The translations under genes and the position numbers were made by a program. The notes beneath the pieces were generated by a model that saw only the letters and a program-made list of their open reading frames with translations, was not told the DNA's origin and did no database searches. 64,000 nucleotides of DNA from Chthoniobacter flavus (GTDB lineage Bacteria; Verrucomicrobiota; Verrucomicrobiia; Chthoniobacterales; Chthoniobacteraceae), in contig CAMAUX010000003.1 of the NCBI GenBank assembly GCA_945861435.1, forward strand, positions 1-64,000, given 5' to 3'. Below are positions 18,670-28,100 of the stretch, in pieces; the first letter of the stretch is position 1, and each line of letters opens with the position of its first letter.

Positions 18670-20460
18670 ATGAATTTCCCGCGTTTCCTCCGCCTGCTGG
18701 TCTCCGCGATGAGTGTGTTTGTGTGGTGCGCTGGCGCGCGGGCCGAACGTCCCATGGTCCGTCCGCCCAACGTGCTCGTCATCCTTGCGGACGATCAGGG
18801 GTGGGGGGATTTGGGCGTGAACGGGAACACGGATATTGCGACTCCGCGCATCGATGCACTGGCGCGATCAGGCGCGACCCTCGAGCATTTCTACGTCTGC
18901 CCTGTGTGTGCGCCGACGCGGGCGGAGTTCTTCACGGGGAGGTTCTACGCGCGCACCGGTGTGCAGGGCGTGAGCACCGGTCAGGAACGGCTGAACCTCG
19001 ATGAAACCACGATTGGCGACGTGTTCCAGCGCGCGGGTTACGCGACAGGCGCTTTTGGAAAATGGCACAATGGAACCCAGTGGCCCTATCATCCCAACGC
19101 GCGCGGATTTCAGGAGTTCTACGGCTTTTGTTCGGGCCACTGGGGGCATTACTTCGATCCGGAGCTCGATCACAACGGACGGATGGTGCGGGGCAAGGGG
19201 TTCATCATCGACGACCTCACCGAACACGCCATGGCGTTCATGGCGGAGAACCGGGCGCGTCCGTTCCTTTGCTATGTGCCTTACAACACCCCGCATTCGC
19301 CGATGCAGGTGCCGGAGCGTTTCTACGCGAAGTTTGCGGGCAGGGAGATCACCCAGCGCAGTGTGCGTCCCATGGACGAGGATCTGGCACACACGCGCGC
19401 CGCGCTGGCCATGTGTGAGAACCTCGACTGGAACGTGGGCCGGCTCCTCGATCACCTCGACCAACTCGGGCTGAGTAATGACACGGTCGTCGTCTACTTC
19501 AGCGACAACGGTCCCAATGGCTGGCGTTACAATGGCGGATTCAAGGGACGCAAGGGCGCCATCGACGAGGGCGGTGTGCGGTCCCCCTGCTTCGTGCGGT
19601 TTCCAGGAAAAATCCCCGCAGGACTCCGCGTCCCGCAGGTGGCTGGCGCCATCGACCTGCTGCCGACTCTCGCCGACTTCGCTGGTGTGCCTCTTGAATC
19701 CAAGAAGCCCCTCGATGGGCGCAGCTTCCGGGCGCTGCTCACGAGCGCCAATCCTGCGGCGACGCCGTGGGGCGAGCATTTGCTGTACTCAACCCTGTGG
19801 GGCGGCAAGGGTGCGTTCAGCGTGCGCAGTCAGGAGCACCGACTCGACGCCGCGGGCGGATTGTATGCGATCGATCGCGATCCGGGGCAGATGCAGAACC
19901 TCGTGTCCGAGTTTCCGCAGGAGGCCGCGCGTTTGCGGAAGGCGGGGGAGGAGTTCATGGCGAGTCTGCCGGCGAGCTTCAAGGTGCGCGACGCGCGGCC
20001 GTTCACTGTGGGTTATGCGGCCTCCACGCCGCTGCCGGCGCGTGATGGTGTTGCGCACGGCACGGTGAAGCGGAGCGCGAAGGCGCCCAACTGCTCCTAC
20101 TTCACGCACTGGACCAAGCCCGAGGATGAGATCACGTGGGAGGTCGAGGTGGCCGAGGCTGGAGAGTATGAGGTGGTGCTGTACTACACCTGTGCGCCGG
20201 AGAACGTGGGTGCGGTTGTCGAGTGCAGCTTCGAGGGGCAGAGCGTGCGTGCCAAAGTCAGCGAGGCGAACAACCCGCCGGCGATCGGTGCGGCGGACGA
20301 CAGGTCGGAGAGGGTGGGGGAGTCTTATGTGAAGGATTTCAAGCCCATGAGCCTCGGCCGGCTTCAGTGCAAAGCGGGCCGCGGCACACTGCGTCTGCGG
20401 GCCCCGGAGATTCCCGGGAGCGCGGCTGTGGAGGTGCGGTACGTGGTGCTTCAGCGCTGA
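18670..20460 (+). CDS. Secreted sulfatase with C-terminal beta-sandwich region
   Basis: This 596-residue exported arylsulfatase-family enzyme has a signal peptide ending ARA, PNVLVILADDQGWGDLG with metal-binding aspartates, and the formylglycine motif CAPTR at residues 80-84. FGKWHNG and YFSDNGPNGWRYNGGFKGRKGAIDEGG complete the active-site set. The sulfatase core ends near residue 440. About 150 further residues resemble a carbohydrate-binding beta-sandwich (HWTKPEDEITWEVEVAEAGEYEVVLYYTC), so a polysaccharide substrate is plausible. The Cys must be oxidised to formylglycine by an enzyme not encoded here. An alternative ATG at 18652 adds six residues. A tandem-repeat array begins about 11 bases after the stop. 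Confidence 0.9.
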   Translation: MNFPRFLRLLVSAMSVFVWCAGARAERPMVRPPNVLVILADDQGWGDLGVNGNTDIATPRIDALARSGATLEHFYVCPVCAPTRAEFFTGRFYARTGVQGVSTGQERLNLDETTIGDVFQRAGYATGAFGKWHNGTQWPYHPNARGFQEFYGFCSGHWGHYFDPELDHNGRMVRGKGFIIDDLTEHAMAFMAENRARPFLCYVPYNTPHSPMQVPERFYAKFAGREITQRSVRPMDEDLAHTRAALAMCENLDWNVGRLLDHLDQLGLSNDTVVVYFSDNGPNGWRYNGGFKGRKGAIDEGGVRSPCFVRFPGKIPAGLRVPQVAGAIDLLPTLADFAGVPLESKKPLDGRSFRALLTSANPAATPWGEHLLYSTLWGGKGAFSVRSQEHRLDAAGGLYAIDRDPGQMQNLVSEFPQEAARLRKAGEEFMASLPASFKVRDARPFTVGYAASTPLPARDGVAHGTVKRSAKAPNCSYFTHWTKPEDEITWEVEVAEAGEYEVVLYYTCAPENVGAVVECSFEGQSVRAKVSEANNPPAIGAADDRSERVGESYVKDFKPMSLGRLQCKAGRGTLRLRAPEIPGSAAVEVRYVVLQR

Positions 20461-20470
20461 GGGGTTTGGA

Positions 20471-20503
20471 GTGGACGTGGACTACATGGACTACATGGAC
20501 GAG
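20471..20503. repeat. Left 9-bp tandem array (GGACTACAT units)
   Basis: GGACTACAT occurs twice in tandem at 20479-20487 and 20488-20496, flanked by partial copies GGACGT before and GGACGAG after. The array starts about 11 bases after the sulfatase stop. Its orientation is opposite to the GTCCAT-type repeats at 20551-20580 and 21184-21250, so the arrays can pair. Confidence 0.85.
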
Positions 20504-20550
20504 GTAAGCTGCGTCACGGTCGCAGCGCCAAGTTCTCAAGCGAGGGCGCT

Positions 20551-20580
20551 GTCCATAAAGTCCACATTTCGGTGGTCATG
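20551..20580. repeat. Degenerate inverted partner repeats at the end of the four-helix-bundle gene
   Basis: GTCCATAAAGTCCA at 20551-20564 followed by GGTCATGG at 20574-20581 is in the reverse orientation to the GGACTACAT array 50 bases to the left. GTCCATAAAGTCCA recurs exactly at 21184-21197, on the other side of the four-helix-bundle gene, so that gene sits between direct copies. The stop codon of the gene (20576-20578) lies inside the element. Confidence 0.75.
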
Positions 20581-21148
20581 GAAACGGGGTTTGGCGGCGA
20601 GCAGTGGCACGCTTCCTGTAGAGTCGCTCGGTGAAACCGCCCTCCTTTTCAAACGTATCAGCCAAAGCTGTGATCTGGCGGTCAAGGAGCGAGCAGGCCA
20701 CCACGATGAGGGTCAGTCCTGCGTTAGCGGCGAGCTCCCGGTAGGTGGAACCATGGCGGTGCATCTCGGCGATACAGGTGGCGACCTCCTCTACGCTGCC
20801 ACAACGGCGCGCAATTAATGCGCTGCGGCGCCAATCGTCGTGTGCCCATTGGGAAAAACTCTGCTGACGCAAAAAGTCCTCATAATCGAGCCGCAGTTCC
20901 TCAAGGCTTGCACGCGCCACGTTGGTAAGCTTGAGCTCGGTTTTCTTTGAGGTGCCGGCGGCACAGCTGCCTTCGGCAATGTTCTGCACACCGCTGCGCG
21001 CGGCCTGGATCATCTGATCTCGCGTACGGCTTTGGCGCTCGATATAGCGCCCACAGAAGCGCTCCGTGAAGTCGTACACAAGCAGCGCCATCTGAAAGCT
21101 CTTGAGCCGCCGAAACCCACCATGCGAGGGAAGAAGCGGCTCGCCCAT
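20576..21148 (-). CDS. Four-helix-bundle protein with four-helix-bundle suffix domain
   Basis: The 190-residue product has two parts. Residues about 15-98 match the S23/23S rRNA intervening-sequence protein family (TIGR02436), with RSGVQNIAEGS at 51-61 and ELKLTNVARASLEELRLDYEDFLR at 71-94. Residues about 100-185 match what I know as the four-helix-bundle suffix domain, with TLIVVACSLLDRQI and FEKEGGFTERLYRKR. The family is helical and oligomeric, and its function is unknown; relatives lie inside 23S rRNA insertions or act as Avd with diversity-generating retroelements. I chose the ATG at 21148; the frame is open upstream through the repeat array as GRHGRHGRHG, which is unlikely to be protein. 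The gene is bracketed by 9-bp repeats and lies against its neighbours' strand. Confidence 0.85.
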   Translation of the reverse strand: MGEPLLPSHGGFRRLKSFQMALLVYDFTERFCGRYIERQSRTRDQMIQAARSGVQNIAEGSCAAGTSKKTELKLTNVARASLEELRLDYEDFLRQQSFSQWAHDDWRRSALIARRCGSVEEVATCIAEMHRHGSTYRELAANAGLTLIVVACSLLDRQITALADTFEKEGGFTERLYRKRATARRQTPFP

Positions 21149-21183
21149 GCTTCCAAACAACGTCCGCCGCCAGCACCACGCCC

Positions 21184-21250
21184 GTCCATAAAGTCCATGG
21201 CATCCACCTAGTCCATGTCGTCCATGTCGTCCATGTCGTCCATGTCGTCC
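21184..21250. repeat. Right 9-bp tandem array (GTCCATGTC units)
   Basis: GTCCATGTC is repeated four times exactly at 21211-21246, followed by GTCC. Degenerate copies (GTCCATAAAGTCCATGG) precede it at 21184-21200. The array begins 36 bases upstream of the four-helix-bundle start codon, so it could carry that gene's promoter or leader. It also lies upstream of the plus-strand DUF1592 gene. Confidence 0.9.
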
Positions 21251-21392
21251 CCGGCCCGCGCGCCGCGCCCGTGCAGTTTCACTCAAAGAAAGTCCCTCCT
21301 CGCTGGTCATACCTCTTGCCGATTCAATGGGGGGCGGTATTCCATTGCCGGGCTTTCCCTCCGATGCCACTCGGCACGCAGCCTCTAGCTCC

Positions 21393-23810
21393 ATGATTCA
21401 CCGCCAACCCATTCTCTCTGCCGCCGTGTCCCTGCTGGCGGGCGTTGCCTCCGTGTGCGCCGCGAGTTGGGACGGTCTGTCCCCCCAGGTGCGCGGCTAC
21501 TTGGAAGCGCATTGCACGGAATGCCACGATGCCGACACGCAGAAAGGCGAGTTCCGCATCGACACCCTCTCCGGCAAGGTCGGGTTCGAGAACACGCCGC
21601 AATGGCTCGAGGTGATGGAACGCATCAACTCCGGGGAGATGCCTCCTAAGAAAGTCAAAAAGCGCCCGGCGGCGCAGGAGAGTGCAGCTGTGGTGGACTG
21701 GCTTTCAGCGCGGATGAAGGAGGGTGAATCCGCACGCATGGCCGCACGCGGGCGGGTCAGCTACAACCGCCTTACTCGCGACGAGTACGTGAACACCGTG
21801 CGCGATCTCATCGGTGTTTGTTACGATGCGGCGGACACCGGCGCTTTGCTTGAGGATCCAGATTGGCACGGGTTTGAGCGGCTCGGCTCCGTGCTGACCC
21901 TGTCTCCCTCCCACATCGAGAAGTATCTCGCGGCCGCGGAGACCATCCTCGCCGAGGCTTATCCCGCCACGAAAGCCGCCCCGATCGACGCCACGTTTCC
22001 CGCCGTCACTTCGGACTCCATTCGGGAGCCGTATCGGAGCGAGTTGGAAGCGAAGGCTCTTCTGGGAAAAGTGCGTTACGAGGTGTGGCCGCGAGATGTT
22101 TTCCGGGGCTCGGTGAGGGAGTCGCTGCCTGAGTCTGGAATCTACGAAATCAGCTACAAGCTCAGCGGGCTCAAGCCTCCCGAGGGCCGCGCGCCCCGTA
22201 TGAAAGTGGTGGAGACCGCCATCGACCGTGTGCTCTTCGAGCAGGACATCGTGGCGCCCGAGGGCGCGCCGATCACCGTGACCTTCCAGAGCCACCTTCC
22301 GAAGGGGCGTCCGCAGATCATGGTCTTCAACGACGTGCCGGGCCTCTCGAACACGCCGATTTCCGGCCGGCATGGATCCAAGCCCTTTGTGAGCATCGCG
22401 GACGGGCGCATCCCATGGCAGATCAAGCTCACCGATGAGGAGGGCCTGGCCCGTTATCCCTTTCTCATCTTTGATTCCGTCACTTGGCGGGGGCCGTTGA
22501 TCTCGGATGCAGAAAAAGCGCGGCGCGCGGAGTACTGGCCCGCCGAAGAGACCAGCATGGAAAAGGTGCGCGAAGGATTGGGACGTCTTGCCCGGCGCGC
22601 CTTCCGCCGGCCGGTGCCGGTCGATGAGTTGGAAAGTTACGTCAAGATCGTCCAGGCGGAGCTGTCCGCCGGCGAGAAACCGCCTGCTGCGGTGAAAGCC
22701 GGCATGCTCGCGATCTTCTGCTCGAAGAGCTTCCTCTTCCTTGCCGAGGGCGCTGAGAACACGGACCGCCACACGCTCAACGACTGGGAGATCGCCTCGC
22801 GCCTTTCGTATCTGCTCTGGAGCACGATGCCCGACGACGAACTCTTCGCTCTTGCGGAAGCCGGGAAGCTCCGGGACAAGGCGGAGCTCGCGCGTCAGAC
22901 GGCCCGCATGCTGGCTGATCCGCGGGCGCGCCGTTTCAGCGAATCCTTCGCCAACCAGTGGCTGCAATTGCGGAGGGTGGGAACCTTCGCGCCGGACAAG
23001 AAGCTTTATCCTGATTACGACAAGCCGCTCGAGCAGGCCATGGTGACCGAGACGCGCGCCTTCTTCCATGAGGTGCTCCACCGCGGGCTCACGCTCCGCG
23101 AGTTTCTCCATTCCGACTGGAGTATGGTGAACGCCCGGCTTGCGGGCTTCTACGGGCTGCCTCCGCAGGGGGCGCCGGCTGGCGAAGAGTTCCTGCGTGT
23201 CGCGCTGGCGCCTGGGAGCCATCGCGGGGGGTTGCTCACCCATGCCTCCGTACTGTCGCTCACCTCTGATGGCACCCGCCACCGGCCGGTGCACCGCGGG
23301 GCGTGGTTGATGGAGTCCATCTTCGGAAAAGCGCCGCCGCCGCCTCCGGCCAACGTGGAACCCATTCAGACCACGCCGGTGGATTCTCCGAAAGCCACGT
23401 TGCGCGCGAGGCTGGAGGCCCACATCAAGGATCCGCGCTGCTCCTCCTGCCATGCACGGATCGACCCGCTCGGCATCGCCTTCGACAATTACGACGCCAT
23501 CGGTCGTTGGCGCACCGAGGAGGTCGTGGAGGGATCGGGAGAGAATCCTCCGGTCAATCCCGCGGGTTCCCTGCATGACGGCCGCTCCTTCCAGACGCCG
23601 GAGGAGTTCAAGCAACTGCTGCTCGCGGACATCGACACCTTCAACGCCGCCTTCGTCGGAAAGCTGGCCACCTACGCCCTGCGCCGCACGATGAGCTTCG
23701 ACGACCGCTCCCAACTCGCCGCCATCGCTGCAGCGGCAAAAGGCGCGGATTATCGTCTGCGCGATCTTGTGGAGGCGCTTGTCGTCTCTGATCTCTTTCA
23801 AAAACGCTAG
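21393..23810 (+). CDS. DUF1592/DUF1588/DUF1585 cytochrome-type protein, copy A
   Basis: The 805-residue exported protein has a signal peptide (ILSAAVSLLAGVASVCAA) and a planctomycete-type cytochrome c motif CTECH at 41-45. DUF1587 (YNRLTRDEYVNTVRDL) and a carbohydrate-binding-like middle region follow. Next come DUF1595 (RAFRRPVPVDELESYVKIV), DUF1592 (LSYLLWSTMPDDELFALAEAGKLRD), DUF1588 with a second CxxCH at 683-687 (CSSCHARIDPLG), and DUF1585 near the end (TYALRRTMSFDDR). Two heme sites are inferred. The family normally has a DUF1552 partner directly downstream; here the next gene is instead the 416-residue unknown. Residues 32-127 are almost identical to copy B. The ATG at 21393 starts the signal peptide. 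Confidence 0.88.
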   Translation: MIHRQPILSAAVSLLAGVASVCAASWDGLSPQVRGYLEAHCTECHDADTQKGEFRIDTLSGKVGFENTPQWLEVMERINSGEMPPKKVKKRPAAQESAAVVDWLSARMKEGESARMAARGRVSYNRLTRDEYVNTVRDLIGVCYDAADTGALLEDPDWHGFERLGSVLTLSPSHIEKYLAAAETILAEAYPATKAAPIDATFPAVTSDSIREPYRSELEAKALLGKVRYEVWPRDVFRGSVRESLPESGIYEISYKLSGLKPPEGRAPRMKVVETAIDRVLFEQDIVAPEGAPITVTFQSHLPKGRPQIMVFNDVPGLSNTPISGRHGSKPFVSIADGRIPWQIKLTDEEGLARYPFLIFDSVTWRGPLISDAEKARRAEYWPAEETSMEKVREGLGRLARRAFRRPVPVDELESYVKIVQAELSAGEKPPAAVKAGMLAIFCSKSFLFLAEGAENTDRHTLNDWEIASRLSYLLWSTMPDDELFALAEAGKLRDKAELARQTARMLADPRARRFSESFANQWLQLRRVGTFAPDKKLYPDYDKPLEQAMVTETRAFFHEVLHRGLTLREFLHSDWSMVNARLAGFYGLPPQGAPAGEEFLRVALAPGSHRGGLLTHASVLSLTSDGTRHRPVHRGAWLMESIFGKAPPPPPANVEPIQTTPVDSPKATLRARLEAHIKDPRCSSCHARIDPLGIAFDNYDAIGRWRTEEVVEGSGENPPVNPAGSLHDGRSFQTPEEFKQLLLADIDTFNAAFVGKLATYALRRTMSFDDRSQLAAIAAAAKGADYRLRDLVEALVVSDLFQKR

Positions 23811-23828
23811 GCCGCATCCCTCCATCTT

Positions 23829-25079
23829 ATGCGCCCCATTCTTTCCACCCTGCTCCTCTTCCTTGCTGCTGCCGTAGTTCACGCGGCGGACGCAACGCCC
23901 CGCTTCCGCACGGATGCCGATGGCGGCTACACCGCGGAGGAGCGCAAAAAACTGGCTGGCAAACCGCAGGACAGGGACAGCGTGCTTCAGTGGTTCCAAC
24001 TCGTGGATGGCGAGTTCCCGCCGGTTGGTTCGGCCCACGTGATTTCGGGCGAGCTGATTCGGGTAGATCATCTCGAGCGCAGCTTCCATCTCCGTGTGGA
24101 TCGCGACGACAGCCAGGACGCGGGAAACCTGGATCTGCCGGTCGCGGCGGTCCTGCTGCCTTATGGTTCGGTTTATTACCACGGGGCGCCGGCTGCGTTG
24201 CAGGACATTCCTTTGGGCACGCATCTGCACGGTGAGTTTTACGTGAAAAGTCCGGGCGATAAGACGCCGGCGCTCGCCAATTTTCACATGCACGGCCGTC
24301 AGACGAAGGACGTGGACTTCACGCGCTGCACGCGTCTGGAGGATGACTTCACCCGCCGTCAGCGTGTTTCCGAGGCGTGGAAGATCGAGTCTGTGGACCT
24401 CGGCGGGATGAAGCTCACTGCAAGGCTCCAGCGCGGCGGCGAACCCGTGGGCGAGGCGAAGCTGTTCGACCTCCAATCCGGAACGCGCGCATGGAAGGGG
24501 CGCAGCGTCGTGGAGCTCGACGCGTTGCAGCCGGGGCAGGTCGTTCTTTTCAACCTCACATGGGCGACGTTGTTCGGTCCCGGCCGGCTCCTCGAGGTGT
24601 GGCTGGATGAGGAAAGCAGGCAGGGCGCGGCGAGGCAGCAGACCCGCCGACACCACGATCATCTTCATGAGCGCGGGTTGCCGGGCTGGATCGAGAAGGT
24701 CAATGACAAGGCCGAGGTGGTGACCATCACCTTCTTCGACTCTTTCGACCCGGCTCTGTTTGAGGAGCTCAAGGTCGTCAACGAGAGCCCCATCGGCTGG
24801 CCGCTCCACAAGGAGCCGAAGAATCCGAAGTCCCCCGCGGGAACCATCGCCGTGGCGATGCCGTCGCTCCTCATGTTTGATCCGAACAATGACCGTCATG
24901 GTGGCAACATCCTCGATGTCCGCAGGCTGCCGGCGAGACCGGGAAATAGCGGTGTGCAGATCGATGTGGAATGCGATGCGTTGCTCGAAGGGTTCCGGCC
25001 CAAGCGCATCGTGCGGTTCTTTCCGTCGGCGTGGAAGGTGAAGTTCCCGCCGCTTGAGGAAGCCTACCGCAGTTACTGA
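23829..25079 (+). CDS. Exported protein of unknown function, copy A (paralogue of 33584-34876)
   Basis: I do not recognise a named family. The 416-residue protein has a signal peptide (ILSTLLLFLAAAVVHA) and no further membrane span. Conserved blocks shared with the copy at 33584-34876 include RFRTDADGG, GEFPPVGSAHVISGELIRVDHLERSFHLRVDRDDSQ, PYGSVYYHGAPAALQDIPLGTHLHGEFY, CTRLEDDFTR, FNLTWATLFGPGRLLEVWLDEESR, HERGLPGWI and the closing GFRPKRIVRFFPSAWK. These look like beta-rich segments, perhaps two similar halves. It follows the DUF1592 gene after 18 bases, and the same pairing in copy B implies a functional link to that protein. Confidence 0.7.
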   Translation: MRPILSTLLLFLAAAVVHAADATPRFRTDADGGYTAEERKKLAGKPQDRDSVLQWFQLVDGEFPPVGSAHVISGELIRVDHLERSFHLRVDRDDSQDAGNLDLPVAAVLLPYGSVYYHGAPAALQDIPLGTHLHGEFYVKSPGDKTPALANFHMHGRQTKDVDFTRCTRLEDDFTRRQRVSEAWKIESVDLGGMKLTARLQRGGEPVGEAKLFDLQSGTRAWKGRSVVELDALQPGQVVLFNLTWATLFGPGRLLEVWLDEESRQGAARQQTRRHHDHLHERGLPGWIEKVNDKAEVVTITFFDSFDPALFEELKVVNESPIGWPLHKEPKNPKSPAGTIAVAMPSLLMFDPNNDRHGGNILDVRRLPARPGNSGVQIDVECDALLEGFRPKRIVRFFPSAWKVKFPPLEEAYRSY

Positions 25080-25164
25080 CCCGGCCACGCAGTCCTATCC
25101 GAGTCTGTCGCTCAGGAGGCTCGCCTTCACGTCCCTTCGTCTTTCACCCCCGCTTTTTATTCTT

Positions 25165-28100
25165 ATGAAAATTCTTCATCGCATCTCCCTCATCGCCGCC
25201 GTGCTCCTTGCGGGCAGCAGCTTCGCGGCCGACCCCGCGTTCCCGCCTCTTTCCCCGGCGCTGCTGGATGAAAGCGCATTCCGGCAGTCGGCTGGTGGGG
25301 TGGAGTCGCCGATCCCGGAGCGTTCGCCCGGAAAAGGTGGCCCGAAGTCTGTGGTGTGGACGACCAAGGGCGGGCTCGATATTCACGGCATCCTGTTCGG
25401 TGAGGGACGTGAGTTGGGTCGCAGGCATCTGCGCATCGGTTTCACTGAGGCGCTTCCCGTGGGCTCGGTGCTTGTGCACGGAGGCGGTGTGCTCAGCGTG
25501 CTCAAGCCCGATGCGCCTTATCCCGGCGACCTCACGGACGACTCGCAGTGGATCTCCGCTGAGCGTCTTCTCGGTGGGGCGGTTTCCCGTGCTCCGGTGA
25601 CTGGGAACAATTTTGGGTTCTGGCTTCTGCCGGACGGCACCCGCACACGCGCCCTGCGGTTCAGCCACGAGTCGGCTGCCGGCGATCGCCAGCGTGCGGG
25701 CTCGCTGGGAGGTGTTTGGGTGCTGCCGGAGCGGCTCGTGAACATGGCGCCTCAGGCCGTCGTGCAGTCGAGCGCGCGCGACGACGTGTCGGCGCGGTTG
25801 GTGGATGAGAGTCACAACAGCTGGGGCACATGGGACAATGGCGAGAACGGTGCGGCGACGCTGGTCTCTCCTGAGCATCCGGAACTCGTGACGCTTGTCT
25901 GGCCGAAGGTGGTCACGCTTCGCGGCGTCTGCCTGCTGTGGACCGGATTTCAAGCCTGCGAACTCGAGGCCTTCACGGGCCGTGACGACGCGGCTCCCGC
26001 CACCGCGCCCGATTCCGACTGGCAGCGTGTCGCGACTGCAGACCGTCTGGATGCTCTGTATCCCGTGAAGCTCTCGCCGCAGTGGGTTGCATTCGAGCGC
26101 ACCGTATCCACCCGTGCGCTGCGCATGCGCATCACTGGGCAGAACCAGCGCGCGCAGGGACACCTCACGGACAAGGTGAAGCAGGGGCATCGCGTCTGGC
26201 TTGGCGAATTCGCGGCTTTCTCGCCGCTGGCCGGGGAAGCCGCGCTCGCGTCCTTGATTCTTCCGAAGCGCGCGGAGGAACCGCCCCCCATTCCCATTCG
26301 TTTCACCCTGCCTGAGGCGGGGCTCGTCACCCTCGTCATTGAAGATCCAAGCGGCCGCCGGATCCGGAATCTTGTCAGTGAGACGCCGTTTCCTGCGGGT
26401 GAGAATACCGCATGGTGGGACGGCAGCGACGATCTGCTACGCGACACCGAGGCGGCGAAGCACGGCGTCTATCAAATCCCTTCGCGGCCCGTCGCGCCGG
26501 GTGCATACAAGGTTCGCGGGCTGTGGCGCAGTCCGCTGAGCCTGCACTACGAGTTCAGCATCTACAACGCAGGCAAGCCTGGATGGAGCACGGCGGATAA
26601 CACCGGTTGTTGGCTCACCACTCACACGCCGCCCACCAGCGTTGCTGTCGTCCCGGGTTCCAAGACCGCGGACGGTCAGCCTCTCGTCTTCATCGGCGCC
26701 TCCGTGGCCGAAGGGGGGCACGGTCTGCAGTGGCTGCGTGAGGACGGCACCAAGATCGGAGGCCAGCACTGGGTGGGTGGCACATGGACCGGTGCTCCCA
26801 CGCTCGCGGTGGACCGGGGACCGGCGGCTGTCGATGGTCATCTCTGCTACGTCGGCTCCGCATGGGAGGGGGAGCTCCGCCTTACCGCAAAGACGCGCGC
26901 CCTCGGCGATCAGGCGGTGGCCAAGCTGAGCCTCGGCGAAGATCCGAACGTGAGGAAGAATCCCAAATCGCCTTTGCCCCCGCCTCTCGAGGGTTTCGAG
27001 GGCGGTGAAAAGGTTTTTGTGCTTTCCGGTATTGCCGCGCGCGACGGGGTGCTGGTGTGCTCGATGCTGCGCCAGAACGAGTTGCTGTTTGTGGACGTTG
27101 CCTCTGGAAAACTCACGGGTAGGCTTGCCGTGGAGAGCCCGCGCGGCGTGGCCTTTGATGCAAGTGGGCGGATGCTGGTGCTCAGTGGTTCGAAAGTGCT
27201 GCGGTTCGCCTCCACCAAGGCGGCGAAGTCCGAGGTGCTTGTCTCCTCGAAGCTCGAGGATCCGCGCCATGTCGCGGTCGACGATGCGGGCAGGCTCTGG
27301 ATCTCAGACCGCGGCGCTTCTCATCAAGTGAAGGTCTTCTCTCCAAAAGGCAGGCTGGAGCGGACGATTGGAGAACCGGGCGCGCCTGCGGTCGGCCCGT
27401 ATCGTCCCCTTCACATGAACCTGCCCAACGGTCTGGCGCTCGACACGCAGGGCCATGTCTGGGTCGCGGAGGCTTCGAATCGACCGCGCCGGGTTTCTGT
27501 CTGGTCCTCTTCGGGCGCGCTGGAGCGCACGTATTACGGACCCACAGAGTACGGCGGTGGCGGCACGCTGGATCCGGGCGACAGAGGACGTTTCTTTTAC
27601 CGCGGCATGGAGTTCGCGCTCGATTGGGAGAAGGGAACGGACCAGCTCGTGCGCATCTACGCGGAGGAGGATCCGCATTTGAAAGCCCACTACGGGGCTT
27701 ACTCGCCGGACACTCCGCTCTATCCCGGCGGCGCGAAGGGGCCGCGTTACTTCACGAGTTGCTACACGCACAACCCCACCAGCGGTGACAGCACCGCCTT
27801 TCTCTGGCGCGACGATGGCACCGCTGCAAAGCTGACCGCATCGCTGGGCGATGCCAATGCATGGGAGTTGCTTGCCTCTCCGGAGTTCCGTTCCCTCTGG
27901 CCCGAGGGCACCGAGCCTGGCAACAGCCGCAAGGAGAAGTCTGCGTCCTATCTCTGGGTGGATCGCAACGGGGACGGCCGTCCACAGCCTCATGAGGTCA
28001 CGATGAAGGCGGGCGTTTTGCGCGGGGTCACCGTGATGCAGGATCTCTCCTTCGTGGTGTCGCGGTTTGGGGAAAACTCCGCCCGGTTCGCTCCGAGGAG

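Noticed and set aside
20576-21148. Diversity-generating retroelement with an Avd-type protein
   Set aside because: No reverse transcriptase and no template/variable repeat pair with adenine-specific changes is visible in the window.
20471-21250. CRISPR array
   Set aside because: Units are 9 bp and contiguous without unique spacers, and no cas genes are present.
21705-25088. Open frame of 1127 codons antisense to DUF1592 copy A and its neighbour
   Set aside because: Composition is that of an antisense shadow (His/Arg/Leu rich) and no domain is visible.
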